NCBI GenBank assembly: GCA_000226015.1
Contig: JH154184.1
Span: forward strand, 582,771 to 646,770
Direction: 5' to 3'
From: Mnemiopsis leidyi
Taxonomy: Eukaryota > Ctenophora > Tentaculata > Lobata > Bolinopsidae
DNA length: 64,000 nt
Shown here in pieces: positions 11,908 through 23,097 of the stretch. Numbering within the stretch: position 1 is the first letter of the stretch; the number at the start of each line of letters is the position of its first letter. The notes beneath the pieces were generated by a model. The model saw only the letters and a program-made list of their open reading frames with translations, was not told where the DNA came from and ran no database searches. A program made the translations under genes and the position numbers.

Positions 11908-14439
11908 TCAAGCCATACTCGCTAAATTTGAACTTAAAAAACTAAAATACAAGACATACCCGTCGTTAGGAAGCTTGTCCTCCTCATTATCCTCTCCGAG
12001 TCCTAGAATAGGAGGAGGAGACTCGACTGAGAAAACTGACATTGCTCCAGCTCCCTTAATCGGCCCTGCTTCTCCTGGAATTGTAGTGTTATTTTATCGA
12101 ACTTTTCTCATGGATTCTTGCTTTGGAGCTATCTAACTTGATCTGATACAAATTTCGTGGTTTTTATGCTTAAACGTGTGCTATTTACAATAACTGATCA
12201 TAAAATAAAAAAATTGCTCTTGAAATCACCCTGGTTCATATTCACAAAGAAGAATAATTCATATCATGAGAGCTACAGTGACTACACCATAGCGACCAAG
12301 AGAAGCGTTCCCATGGCAACAAAATCAAATAAATTGGAACTAAATGCTCGTACCTTTCTCTGTGTCCTTAATGTGATACGGGGGAGATTCTGCCGTCTGA
12401 AGATCAATGAGTTATTGCGGATTATCCATCATTACTAATACTAATGGACACATATGACAGGTTTGATTTATAGAATTAAACATTTTGAAATTAAAGAATT
12501 TAGATGTGTGTCACGGACACATTAACCGAGGCCAAATAGATTTCATAAACTTATCCACAAAAGAATGGTCAAATGAATAGCCCTATGCTAAGAAGGAATC
12601 TTTAAAGGTGGCCCATGAGCAAACATGAGGGTAAAACAGTCAGAATGCCCACGAAGTACTAAGGTATAGTAGGATTGGGTACTGGGGCAAACTACAGATC
12701 CCAGGATCTGATGGTCAAATCTGTCAGGAGCCGACCTCCCTACCATAAAGAAAAAACCAAAAACCATGGCCCTAACGTTTGGGAACTGACCCTAGGTGGG
12801 GAAGTTTCACCCTCGTCATCACTGCCGTCAGAAAGTGGAGGGACGGGAAGAAGTTCGGTGTGACAGAAGGGGCACATGTTGCTCCTCTCAACACTGGGAT
12901 CTACGGTCGGAAACCTGAACAACAACATAGAGATTATTGTTAACTGATTGTGAGGTATATTGGTAGATCACTGACCAGCTCTTAGGCGGCTTCTCCATTT
13001 TTCCGGATTGTTCGGGGCTTAGTCAATATTGCGATAGTTACATAGTAATTTCCTGGTTTTAAAGCAAAGCATTCAATCTTTAGCATTATCCAGTATCTCA
13101 TCTGCACTTAAACTGTTTTAAGTTCTGCGACTAACAGAAATTAGTGAGACTGAGAAGCTTTATCTAGCTGAAATAGTGCAAGAAAACACGTGACATTCTA
13201 GCAGAAATATTTCAATAGCATTCCAGCATGAAACGTGCTGAATGCACATCAAGACTCACTCAATAAATTTGAATGTCAGTCCCAAAATCTGTGATATGAG
13301 TTATCAAATTTTGTAAAATATTTCATGGCAGCAATTGATACCCACAAAAACAATTTTCGATCCATAAACCTGTTTTTCTCTGAAAAAGACAAGACTGACC
13401 GTTCTGAAAGTGGTTTTGGAGCTGGAACAGTCCGTTTCACTCTTGTGCTTTCTTTGACATACTGAAGGATGGTAGGAGGCCCGACTCCTTCCAGCTCAGA
13501 AATAACACTGTATGTCGATACTGACTCTTCGTCAGTAGGATTAAAGTCAGAGCGGCTTTCTTCGTTCACCACTGATACAACTAGCGATCATTGTTGATGA
13601 AATCATTATTTTGCATGGCAATGTAATGAAGATCAAGATGCATGTGATTGCTAAACCTTTGCCAAACTGTTAAATTTTATGAGTACAGCTACTGAGGAAT
13701 AATTCAAGTAAGTTCATAAGAAACTTAAAAACTTCCATACCTGACTCCTGACTAGCTGCTTGCAATTTTGACTCACTGACATTCGTTTTACTTTCGGAAT
13801 CATTCAATTTCTCTCCACTCTTAAGTAGAGCAGGTGCTGCAATTATTTAGAAGTTAAATAGTGAAGAATCTTAAAATCTTATAGATTGAATTGCTGATGG
13901 CGTATCTTTACTAAGACTTACAGTTAGAGGAATGAGCTATGTGAAATGGTAATACGGTAAAGTACAAACCACTGGTAGTTTCTATGACTGGAAGTGGGGG
14001 GTAGGGAGAAATCTCTTCCACTAGATGAGAAGGGCGAAATGTGGAAATATTACTTCCTGAGAGCAGCGTAATTTCGGTCTGAACCTCTTTCTCCATTCCA
14101 ACCTGAAACATTGTAGGTGCAAACTCAATCAATTCAAAGAACCTCCTCAATGCCTGCTTGCCGAATTAAATTATCATACTGATTGGACGAAAAATATCAG
14201 CATTTTAAACATGCAATCCTCACAGTTGAAGAGATAGGAGGAAGAATTGTTACACTTCTAGTGATTGGTGAAGTAGGATTTTTATCTATCTGCTCTGACT
14301 GATCACTTGCTTGCTTGGTGATTTCAACAGGAACAGTTGACTCTTCTTGTTCATGGTTGTCATCACTGTACTCTTCAGTTTCGTTTAAAATCTCTGAGGT
14401 TACTTCCTGGTCCTCTCCCTCACTTGTTTCTGGGTCCAT
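11908..14439 (-). CDS. Acidic Ser/Glu-rich protein of unknown function (six exons)
   Basis: Exons on the minus strand: 14224-14439 (ATG at 14439), 13970-14102, 13741-13836, 13400-13571, 12811-12914, and 11960-12074 or, if unspliced at its end, 11908-12074. Phases agree at every join. The product is at least 270 residues, rich in Glu, Asp, Ser and Thr and probably disordered. Exon 5 holds a single CPFC pair (MCPFCHTELLP), possibly half of a zinc knuckle. Read straight on, exon 6 reaches a stop at 11908; a donor GTATGT at 11959 could instead lead to a small last exon I did not find. From memory only, the CPFC segment recalls glutamate-rich ERICH6-type proteins; I would not name it on that. Its 3' end faces that of the cathepsin gene. 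Confidence 0.6.
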
Positions 14440-15138
14440 TAGACAAAAAGTCCTAGAAGGAATAACGCTATTTAAGTATTTACATATCAACAGTAAGCAC
14501 CAATAACACCAGCAAACAGACTGTGTTTAATCTTGAAACATTAGAATATTCAAAGATTTAAAGAGTTGAATAGGAGTCTAATCCTTTCAATTCACTGATT
14601 TTTACATTTCACAATAAATTTTAATCGTCCTGTATAATTCAATTTTAATGAATAAGTAACTATATTGTAAGGATAATCAAATCTAATCTTCGATAAAGAC
14701 TAAACTATAAACAAAGGGATTGTCTACTTAAGTTACATTAAGTTACATCTTTTAGGCCATAGCATTTATGGCACACTGGATCAGACTCTTTGTTTGATCA
14801 TGAAATACTCTGCTTTGTAAAGTATTGTTGTAAGCTGCTGTACTTGGATGGATTTGTTCTAAAGTCTGAAATTCCTGATGACAGTGGTCCAAGACTCTTA
14901 GTTAGGGAAATGACCAAATGCTGATGTGACAATCAGTAGCAATAAGGTACCCCTTTGCAGTGGAAATGCGTCCCAAAGTGGTGCCCCTGGTTTCAGGGCT
15001 TACTAGGAGCAATTTGTGAAAATATGGCCATAAAGCTAAATAAATGTTAAAGATATTAAATCAAGCTTGGGATTTTGCTAGTCCGGAGTTGGGCAATTAA
15101 TCTTGCAAAATTGTCTTTCATTTTTTATGACAATCTGG
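14440..15138. other. Intergenic, upstream of the acidic-protein gene
   Basis: AT-rich DNA with no supported gene. A CTTCTAG acceptor-like site just above the ATG (near 14454) suggests a non-coding first exon further up, which I cannot place. Confidence 0.4.
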
Positions 15139-15745
15139 CACCCCCTAACCCCTCCAGCAGCCCTCTGGCGTAGCCGGTGCTGCCGGGGCATTGTTACGCC
15201 GCTGGGGGAATTACATTACCAAACTCATAGCCACGTCCTGAGATTATAGTCTGTGATTTGATCATTCTACATGAAATAATGCTCTAATGGCTGTTAAAGG
15301 ATATACCTTTAAGTTGATCTATTTATTCCTGTATCTTGTCCTTTGGGCCGAAATGGCACGATTGTTTTGATTAGTGCACAAAAAGTACAGAACAAGGGTT
15401 GGCAATTGACATCGTAAATAGGGTTATTGTGAAATATTAGCACCCCCTAACGGCTAACCCCTTCAGCAGCCCTCTGGCGTTGCAGGTGCTGCTGGGGCCT
15501 TGTTACGCCGCTGGTGATAATTACATAACCAAACGTATAGCCACCTTCTGAGGGTATGGTCTGTGATTTGATCATTCTACATGAAGCAATGCTCTAATGG
15601 CTGTTGAATGATATAATTTGAAGTTGATCTATTCATTTCTGTATCTTGCCATTTGTGCCCAAATGGCAAGATTATTTTGATAAGTGCACAAAGAGTACCT
15701 ACAAGGGTTGGCAATTGACAGCATAAATCAGGTTATTGTGGAAAT
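15139..15745 (+). repeat. Tandem duplication, unit about 302 bases
   Basis: Unit 1 (15139-15440) and unit 2 (15441-15745) share CACCCCCTAAC, CAGCAGCCCTCTGGCGT, TTGTTACGCCGCTGG, TCTGTGATTTGATCATTCTA and GGGTTGGCAATTGACA in the same order. They are diverged, so the duplication is not recent. No coding frame. Confidence 0.8.
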
Positions 15746-15884
15746 TGGAATATAAGCTGAAAAAGTGTCCGTCCGTACATCAGCGTGCACGCTCCTTTAT
15801 CAAACTTAATCATGTATTTGATTACAATTATAGTTTTTAACTGCCTCAGGCCGCAGCATGTACTTCACATATAATACATAAAGA

Positions 15885-16185
15885 TTTTGAAATTTATATA
15901 TAATTGCCAACATAGTAACATATAAACATTGTAATATACAAACATTGTTACATATGAACATTGTAACATACAAACACTGTTACATACAAAAACAGTTACA
16001 TTATACATACATACGTAGTAACAAACAGACATAATTACATACAAACATAGTTTAATACAAACATTGTTACATAAAAATATTACATGATACAAACAAAGTT
16101 ATATACAAACATAGTTACGCTACATAATCATAGTAAAAACATACATAGTTACATAATAACATAGTCCTACAAACATAGTTACTCC
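15885..16185. repeat. Diverged minisatellite of about 18-20 bases
   Basis: Repeated variants of ACATACAAACATTGTTAC. The minus-strand frame rich in Tyr, Cys and Val is a product of the repeat. Confidence 0.85.
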
Positions 16186-16339
16186 ATTAACATCCTTGAT
16201 TAACCAAGGCAGGAACGAGGTTAAATTGGGGACCATTGTGATGTGATTCAAACAAGTTGTTTGTTTTGGTTCCCCAAATCTCCAACCCACTCAACATAAA
16301 GATCTTTTAAACCTCCTTAAAACTGCACCATGTCATATT

Positions 16340-16600
16340 TAGAACCAATCAAATCGACGGCGCACATAAGCTGTCCAGGGCACCCTGTCTGTGGCGCGCT
16401 GCCCCAGTGGGATGGCGCATGCAGGCTTGCCCCCCGGCCACGCGCAGCAGCGGAGTGGGGTTAGCCACACTAGCTGAATGGGTGGTTCCCTGACCAGGAA
16501 CATCGGAAGATAGCTGATAGGCCTTATGACCCCCAAATCTGAAAGAAGGTCAGGGCATTACAAAGAGCCTAGCGCTGCTCTTTGTCAAACCATAACCACA
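16340..16600. repeat. GC-rich island, unclassified repeat candidate
   Basis: About 260 bases are much richer in G+C than both flanks and end with a 24-base hairpin (CAAAGAGC...GCTCTTTG, 16560-16584). I find no tRNA-type A and B boxes. A SINE-like or element-derived origin is a guess. Confidence 0.35.
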
Positions 16601-17600
16601 ACCATATAATTGCCCCAAAAGAAGAAGAACAATCAAAATTCTTTATATTTTATTTAATATCATTTATAGCAATCAAAATTTAAAGAATTAATGAATACCT
16701 GAAATTACCCATAATATCTAAAGTTCATGAAATACCAAGCTTCGATTTACTTAAAATTTACTTATTTGGAATTCATGGATTTTGGAGCTTTGACCTGTTC
16801 TTTATTGGGCCGATCAACAAAAAATTTTGTCAGTTTAACGTGTGTCAAATGGATTCAGGTTGATACAAAACGTCATTAGTATAAAGTATAAACACAACGC
16901 AGTATAAAATTTTAAAGGTAGCACAGACAATATGACTATGATGACATCATACAGACTCAAGATATTTAAAATAAAACAAAGATAAGAAGGTACGATAGCA
17001 TTCAAAGTCAAACTCTGCGCGTGCAGACTGCAGCGTGAACCTTTAAAATCATGTATCCAAGGGCTGCATTAATTTGCGCGTCTGTGTTTACACAAGCAGA
17101 TCCAGAACTATGAAAATTAACCGAAATTACGTCTGGTAGCGTATCTTGATTCCTTATTCTGCGAATTTTAATAACAATAAGCAACGGCATGATAATTGAT
17201 ATGGGAAACCGGAAATTCAGCAGTCTCCTGACACAACAAAAGACGCTGCAATTCTTGTCTGATTGATTCATAACGATTATTCAGAATTCACTTCCAAACC
17301 TTGTACTCTTACTTAAGTAGTGTAGTATTATTTTCACTTGTCATGTGCCGTTACTTATCCGTAACCGTTTGTTAATGATGACCTAATGTTCATTTATATC
17401 CGCCACACAGTATGTTAAAATTTCTGGCCCTTGTGCCTTGATTTTTCAGAATTCGCCTGGTGTGGGGGTTGGGTTGGGGAAGTTAAATCTGTGTGTTGAT
17501 TCCTTCTACCTCTGATAAGTTCTGCCTACCAGCAAGCCCTGTTTGCTGCTTGTGTAAAGACATGAATATATATCATCACAAATCAGACGGTAAGCTTTCT
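16601..17600. other. Intergenic, no supported feature
   Basis: A minus-strand frame at 17008-17271 has a hydrophobic stretch but no homology I recognise and no good splice context. Nothing else stands out. Confidence 0.4.
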
Positions 17601-17859
17601 CGACTCTGCTGGGTGCACCAGTGATTGACCGCAGTTTGTTGTCTGTTGAAAAAATTTTTCATGTGCACTTCGATTCAGATTTTCATCAATAGTAGTACCG
17701 AAAAATTTTGTTAATGTTATCAATTTCTATTGTCTATATAAAGCGACTTGCCCACAGCATTGCTTAAATGGTAGGGCCTTGTCTGGCGCATCAGCCAATG
17801 ATTAAATTTATCGACTGTGGAGATTGACTGAAAATGTATGAAAAAGCATATTATGTCTT

Positions 17860-18480
17860 GACGAGATAATATCCGTCTAACGTTCTTTAGCTGCATGAGT
17901 CGGGTATCACCGCGACAAATTATGTCATGGCCATGTTATTGTAGGGCATTTAATTAAGCTTTCATATTGTTTCATTGTGTCGACCTAGTACAAATTCATG
18001 GTTCACCTAACCAGGTGCTAATGCACGCTACCTCTGGTGGCGCGCGCGACGCGCGCAAAAGGGCTCTGCTCTGGTTAGAGCAAAATTCATGGTCTTATTT
18101 GTTATTGTTCATTGTTGTCTGACTTTGTCCGACCCTCATAAAATGACAGGAGGGTGCGCGCTGCCGTACAATTGTTACTGACGAGATTATATCCATATCT
18201 TCTGTTCCATGTTTTAATTTACCTGACNNNNNNNNNNNNNNTATGGTCTTATTTGTTATTGTTCATGTTGTCTGACTTTGTCCGACCCTCATAAAATGAC
18301 AGGAGGGTGCGCGCTGCCGTACAATTGTTACTGACGAGATTATATCCATATCTTCTGTTCCATGTTTAATTTACCTGACCAGGTGCTTAAACCGCGCGCG
18401 GCGTCTGCTATGCTATGCAGCTAGAATAATTTTTCACCATCTCTGGTGGCGCGGGCGAAGCGCGCAAATGCAAAAGTTGC
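17860..18480. repeat. GC-rich dispersed repeat fragments
   Basis: GACGAGATAATATCCGTCTA near 17870, and the pair CACCTCTGGTGGCGCG... and GGCGCGGGCGAAGCGCGC near 18030 and 18440, are pieces of the family that forms the inverted repeat at 18615-19460. Parts are doubled by the gap artefact at 18228. Confidence 0.55.
18228..18241. other. Assembly gap (14 N) with doubled flanks
   Basis: 18089-18227 (139 bases) before the gap and 18243-18379 (137 bases) after it are the same sequence except for two single-base length differences. This fits overlapping contig ends that were not merged. Confidence 0.9.
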
Positions 18481-18614
18481 TCTAACCAGAGCATTTATCA
18501 TTTTTTGCACGCATAAGCACCTGATAAGCTGAAAGCGCACAACGGCTTCGGTTAGAACAACGCAAACGTTTTAATGTAATTGTACAGCAGCGCGCACCCT
18601 TGTTCCTTAACTTA

Positions 18615-19460
18615 TAGGTTGATGACCTACTGTCGCGGCCATCACGCGCTCTCACACATTTCTGGCCTGGCGTCGCCCGTTAACCTCGTCCGCCTCCCAT
18701 CATTTTATCTGCTTCGAATGAGGGTCGGACAAAGTCAGACAAAGTTTTAACGAAACGTTCAGCTGTGAGCTGTTGAGTCGGGTATCACCGCGACAATGCC
18801 ACAATTGGTTTTTATTGTAGCACTAGCAGTTCACAAAATCGAAATTTGAATTGTAAATGGGCCGCAATGCAAAACAAATAATACTTATAAACGTGCGCGC
18901 GCGGCTCCAAATTCAGACACTCACACAAGACAGGTCGCCGACTTATTCTTGACGAGATGATATCCGTCTAACGTTCTAACGAGAGCAGAAAACTGCGAGC
19001 CGCGCGCGGGTCGGGTAACACCTCGACAAACTTATTCACACTCAACACTGTGACTTTGCGCTTACTGGGAATTTGTTTGAATTAAGGAAGTGTTGTTCAC
19101 AATTTACCCTAAGTGCAAAGCCCTTATGTGTTTTGCGCACGGCGTAAGCGTCCGGTTTCCGGGCAACTATCTTTATACGTTTTCCTCCAAAGCAACAAAG
19201 ACTTGACTGAGGTCGGGAGGTCCCCAAGCAATGGTAACAGGGTTCTGTTCGGCTTGTTACCCGACTCGCGCGCGGTTCGCAGCTTGCTGCTCTCCTAGCC
19301 TGGCGTTTCGTTGGAACGTTAAATGGATATCATTTCGTCAATATCAAATATACGGCAATCAACGGGCGATGCGCGTCTAAAATTTCTTCGCCAGGCCCAA
19401 GGCCAGAAATGCGTGAGAGCGCGTGATTGCCGCGACAGTAGGCTGTAGGTTATCAACCTA
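18615..19460. mobile_element. GC-rich inverted-repeat (foldback-like) element
   Basis: The outer arms match as reverse complements: TAGGTTGATGACCTACTGTC at 18615 against the complement of CAGTAGGCTGTAGGTTATC near 19440, continuing through CGCGCTCTCACxCATTTCTGGCC. Inner arms near 18950-19020 and 19240-19340 also match (GACGAGATGATATCCGTC and CGCGCGCGGGTCGGGTAACA-type blocks). The two arm pairs have different centres, so internal indels have occurred. No transposase frame. Related fragments lie at 17870, 22395-22500 and 32259-32362. Confidence 0.6.
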
Positions 19461-19660
19461 CAATGTCAGGCTACAATACGACAACAGCTTGAGTATTGGA
19501 CGGTAGTTGTAACGCGTTTCTATTGCACTGCTGTTATTCATGAATAAGTGAACAGCATGGGCAACATGTTATATCTTACCGGGCGCTGCGCGGCTCTCTG
19601 ACTCTCTACGTTTCCCTCCCAAAGGCAAAGCAACGATTAGCCTGAGGTCCCCAGGCAAAT

Positions 19661-19780
19661 AATATCGTCCAACTATCCGCACAACAGTTGGCTGGAATTC
19701 TATGTTCTCTTCTGATCATGTTTGGTCTGCACAAAAAGCACCAGGGCAGAAGAACAAAATACAGCCCCAGAAAGCACCTC
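19661..19780 (-). pseudogene. Truncated inverted copy of the PLAC8-family gene
   Basis: On the minus strand about 120 bases match the intact gene at 20568-20705, including GCTTTCTGTGGCTGTATTTT-like DNA and the peptide RIPANCCAD against RIPTNCCAD. About 15-18 bases encoding WWCCI are missing, several Cys codons are lost, and there is no start or tail. It sits 0.6 kb upstream of the intact gene in the opposite orientation, so it is a local inverted fragment and not a retrocopy of a whole transcript. Confidence 0.8.
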
Positions 19781-19794
19781 GTCACTATGGACAT

Positions 19795-20391
19795 GGTGTT
19801 ACCATACCATTACCTTTATCACTTATGTATGCTGTTCAATCTCAGCCATTCCATAATAAAATAGGTTTTTTGCATGTTCAACTTCAAGAGAGCATCAGCA
19901 ATTATAAACTGCATATTTTTAATTTGTATGAATTCAAGAAAAGAAAGAATAAACTCATTACAACATGTTGATTCTCTAGAGTAACCCAAGTTCAGTACAA
20001 AAGCAAAATATATATCGTCGCACAGATTATTCACATGCATGATTATTATCCTCTCACATTATACATCTTGTATAATAATTACAAGAACAACAAGCAGCGG
20101 TGCTCAAAACTTAATTTCGTTTCATCACAATTTTGCTTTCTGTTCGCCAAGTCTCATACGTTGCCTGATTACTGCAGATATCATCACAGAAAACGAATCG
20201 TTCATATGCAAACAGGAAATTTTACCAGACGGGACTATTCAGTTCAGTTAATAACATTTTATAAAACTCAGGGATTAAGTTCTGAGGTCTACTTTTAGAT
20301 TTTCAGATTATTTGCGTCTTGCTTAGCGATACTAGCAAAGCAGCAACAGCTTAGTCTCTACAAAGTCAACTATTTTGTCGAGGATATAAAG
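19795..20391. other. Upstream region of the PLAC8-family gene
   Basis: AT-rich. TTTTAGATTTTCAG at 20295-20308 is an acceptor-like site, so a non-coding first exon is possible. No TATA box at a fitting distance. Confidence 0.35.
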
Positions 20392-21051
20392 ATGAACCCA
20401 CAAGTTACTGTGGTAGCAGTGCAGGGTGTAAATCGAAATCGAATGAACAAATGGAGTCACGGCCTCTTTGGATGTTTTGACGATTGTGGAGAGTGTTTGC
20501 TTGCTTGTTGTTGTCCTTGTATTACATTCGGTATGAATGCCCGTGATTCAGGTTGCTGCTGTGATGGCTGTTGCGGTGCTTTCTGTGGCTGTATTTTGTT
20601 CTTCTGTCCTGGTGCTTTTTGTGCATGGTGGTGTTGTATCAGACCAAACATCAGAAGAAAATATAGGATTCCAACCAACTGTTGTGCGGACTGTTGTGCT
20701 ATATTATGTTGCGCTTGCTGTGCACTCATTCAGGAACGACAGCAGTGCAATCAACCCCTACCATCCAATACTCAAGTTGTTATCGTACAGAACCCCGTTA
20801 TCACTGCTCCTCCCGGTTCTTACTCTCCCCCGCAGCAATACACTCAGCCATATCCTGAACAGTACCCTCAAGGAGCACCTCATCAGTATCATCAGCATGG
20901 GCAGTATCCTCAGGGTTCTCAGCTATATCATTATCAACAAGGACCCTCTCCACAGTATCCAACTAAACCTTCTCAAAATCCTGAACAAAAAGAACAAGAA
21001 CGTGATGATCCACCACCCTACACTCTCCAACCTTCGGCTCCTCCGTTGTAA
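20392..21051 (+). CDS. PLAC8: PLAC8/cornifelin-family Cys-rich protein with PPPY and PSAP tail motifs
   Basis: Single-exon frame of 219 residues. Residues about 20-115 form the Cys-rich PLAC8 domain (SHGLFGCFDDCGECLLACCC, then GAFCGCILFFCPG, then RRKYRIPTNCCAD and further Cys pairs). PLAC8 proteins are small, often membrane-associated or palmitoylated factors; the biochemical role is not settled. Residues about 125-200 are rich in Gln, Tyr and Pro (SPPQQY, QPYPEQYPQ). The last 17 residues are acidic then DDPPPYTLQPSAPPL, with a PPxY motif (binds WW domains of Nedd4-type ligases) and PSAP (binds Tsg101-type UEV domains). The low-complexity tail is much longer than in the roughly 110-residue vertebrate PLAC8. 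A broken inverted copy lies upstream. Confidence 0.85.
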   Translation: MNPQVTVVAVQGVNRNRMNKWSHGLFGCFDDCGECLLACCCPCITFGMNARDSGCCCDGCCGAFCGCILFFCPGAFCAWWCCIRPNIRRKYRIPTNCCADCCAILCCACCALIQERQQCNQPLPSNTQVVIVQNPVITAPPGSYSPPQQYTQPYPEQYPQGAPHQYHQHGQYPQGSQLYHYQQGPSPQYPTKPSQNPEQKEQERDDPPPYTLQPSAPPL

Positions 21052-23097
21052 ACCCCTTTGTAGATTTATAGTAGTTCGAGAACTAACGCTCGCGCTCTGA
21101 ACTCAATATCAAGAGCGGAGTAAAATCGTTTAATGTTAATTTGAATAAGTATTTAATACTTATTGATGTTACTTAATTCAGAATTTGTATCGTAGTGACA
21201 CAAACCTGGTGACATGTATTTTCTTGGTTTCTTATAAAACAATTTTTTAAGAACAATTATTCATCTATTAATATTTCACAAGGCTTATCTATTATTAACA
21301 AGAATTCAAAGCCATTTTAAACAGCAAAGAGCTAGAAGACTCTTGTAAACTTTATGTGTGCAAAATTCAGTTATTGAAATTTGACAGCAATATGCCAGGG
21401 GACGGGTAGGTAGAAATGGAGCTGATGTGTGATATGGTTAGGGACTCTAGCCGAGCTAATACATACAAGAGTAAAGTAAGGTCCATGGTGGTTAATGGTG
21501 GATTTTAACTGTACTTGTAGCCGAGATACGAAGTAAAGAAACGAAATATCGTGACTGATCAAGTTAAAATAACAGACACATAACGGTAACCAACTCAATC
21601 CAATTCCATGATAACTGTGTGCTAGTAGGTATCTTAACACTCAGTATCTTAACACTCAGTTTTTACTTATTACCAATGAATAGCTAGTAGAAAAGGAACG
21701 TCCTTACTTCAAAACTTAAGGGAAACTTCTAAACGCGTTGAGAACTCAGTTCTCAAGTAACGGCATTCATGCACATAGTGCAGCAGATGGTGCAACCTCG
21801 GTCTGCTAGCGTAAAAAAGCAGAGGTTTCATTAATTCTACAGAGGTCCAGAGTGCAGTGCTTGTGACGTCTGATAATATTAGGATTACCCCAGGGTGGTG
21901 ATAATTACCCCAGAAAAGTTTCTATACCCTTATTTAAGTTTGACCACATGAGGTATACGACCCGATCAAACTAATTTAAGGTCCTAAAAATGACCCAAAA
22001 TAGTGTACGTATTGGTTCAAAACGGAAAGAGATAGAGATGCATGCATGAAAATTACAGGTTTTGTAAGATTTTTTCCATCCTCTTGCTTTTCTGCCGAAG
22101 GCGAAAAAGCAAAAGAATGGTTTAAAGTGGTGGTTGTGGGAGGGGGTAGGATTAGCCGGGTTTGCCGAATGATCACAGCCCTGGGAGTTAATTCTGCGCA
22201 GATTTTTGTATCAGAGGATAGATTCATGTCTACTTCTAGCTCATTGATTTAGAACGGTACCAAGTTCCTTGGATGAATTCAAGTTTTATTATTGCGATTG
22301 AAAGGTCGGTTCATAAAAGCGGTCTTCTTCTTTAGAGGTGCATAATTGCTTTACGTGGTGCATAATTACTTCACATAATGCCGTCTGAGCTAAAAACGCG
22401 CGCTATAGGTTGCTTGTACATTGTACAGCATGGCGCACACCCTCCCGTCATTTTATTCTCGCTTCGAATAAGGGTCGGACAAAGGTAGACAAGCGCTGTA
22501 CCAGTATCGTGTAAGTAAAATGGGTATTATGTTGCGTTAGCGCAATAACAAGCTCCAGATAGATCACGCGTGTTGTTTTATTTGTTCCTCCACGAGTCCA
22601 CGAAAGTGAAGACTGATGCGAAGAACGCTTACTTTACACTCACAGCTACACTAGACAGTAGCTTAGACACTTAGTCAACTAGACACTTAGTCATCTAGAG
22701 AACTAGACACTTAGTCAACTACAACTACAACTAGACAGCTATAAATATTGAATACTCAGACTTCTCATTGTATTGCTCGTGCTATATCGCCTTGCCCTAT
22801 AATCCTTAGTCCAAGTCGCTGACAATGGTAGTGGTAGTGGTTTGCTGTCCACGTTGTTGAATCCGTAGCTCGATTTAGATTATCTTGAGATCAGAGATGC
22901 CGTTCTGAATTCCTGTACCTCACTGATATTGATCAGTATACAGTTTATAGTTTAAAGTTTATTTGTCGCTCTGCGTCTCGAAGAAAAGATTTAAGCCATT
23001 TTTCAGAGCAAAGTCAAAACTGGTTTTTATAACAATCTTATAACTATTGGTGCATGCCTTGTGAGTGAGCGATCAGACGTTAACTAAAGCTGGCAGT
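21052..23097. other. Intergenic; repeat fragments only
   Basis: No gene supported. 22395-22500 carries a fragment of the GC-rich family (GTACAGCATGGCGCACACCC and AGGGTCGGACAAAG). 22640-22740 has a short tandem repeat of CTAGACACTTAGTCAA type. The remainder is plain AT-rich DNA. Confidence 0.5.

Noticed and set aside
15865-16092. Minus-strand frame rich in Tyr, Cys and Val
   Set aside because: It is a by-product of the 18-20-bp minisatellite.
17008-17271. Minus-strand frame with a TM-like stretch (FRFPISIIMPLLIVIKIRR)
   Set aside because: A single hydrophobic stretch in AT-rich DNA, no flanking exons, no GPCR motifs.
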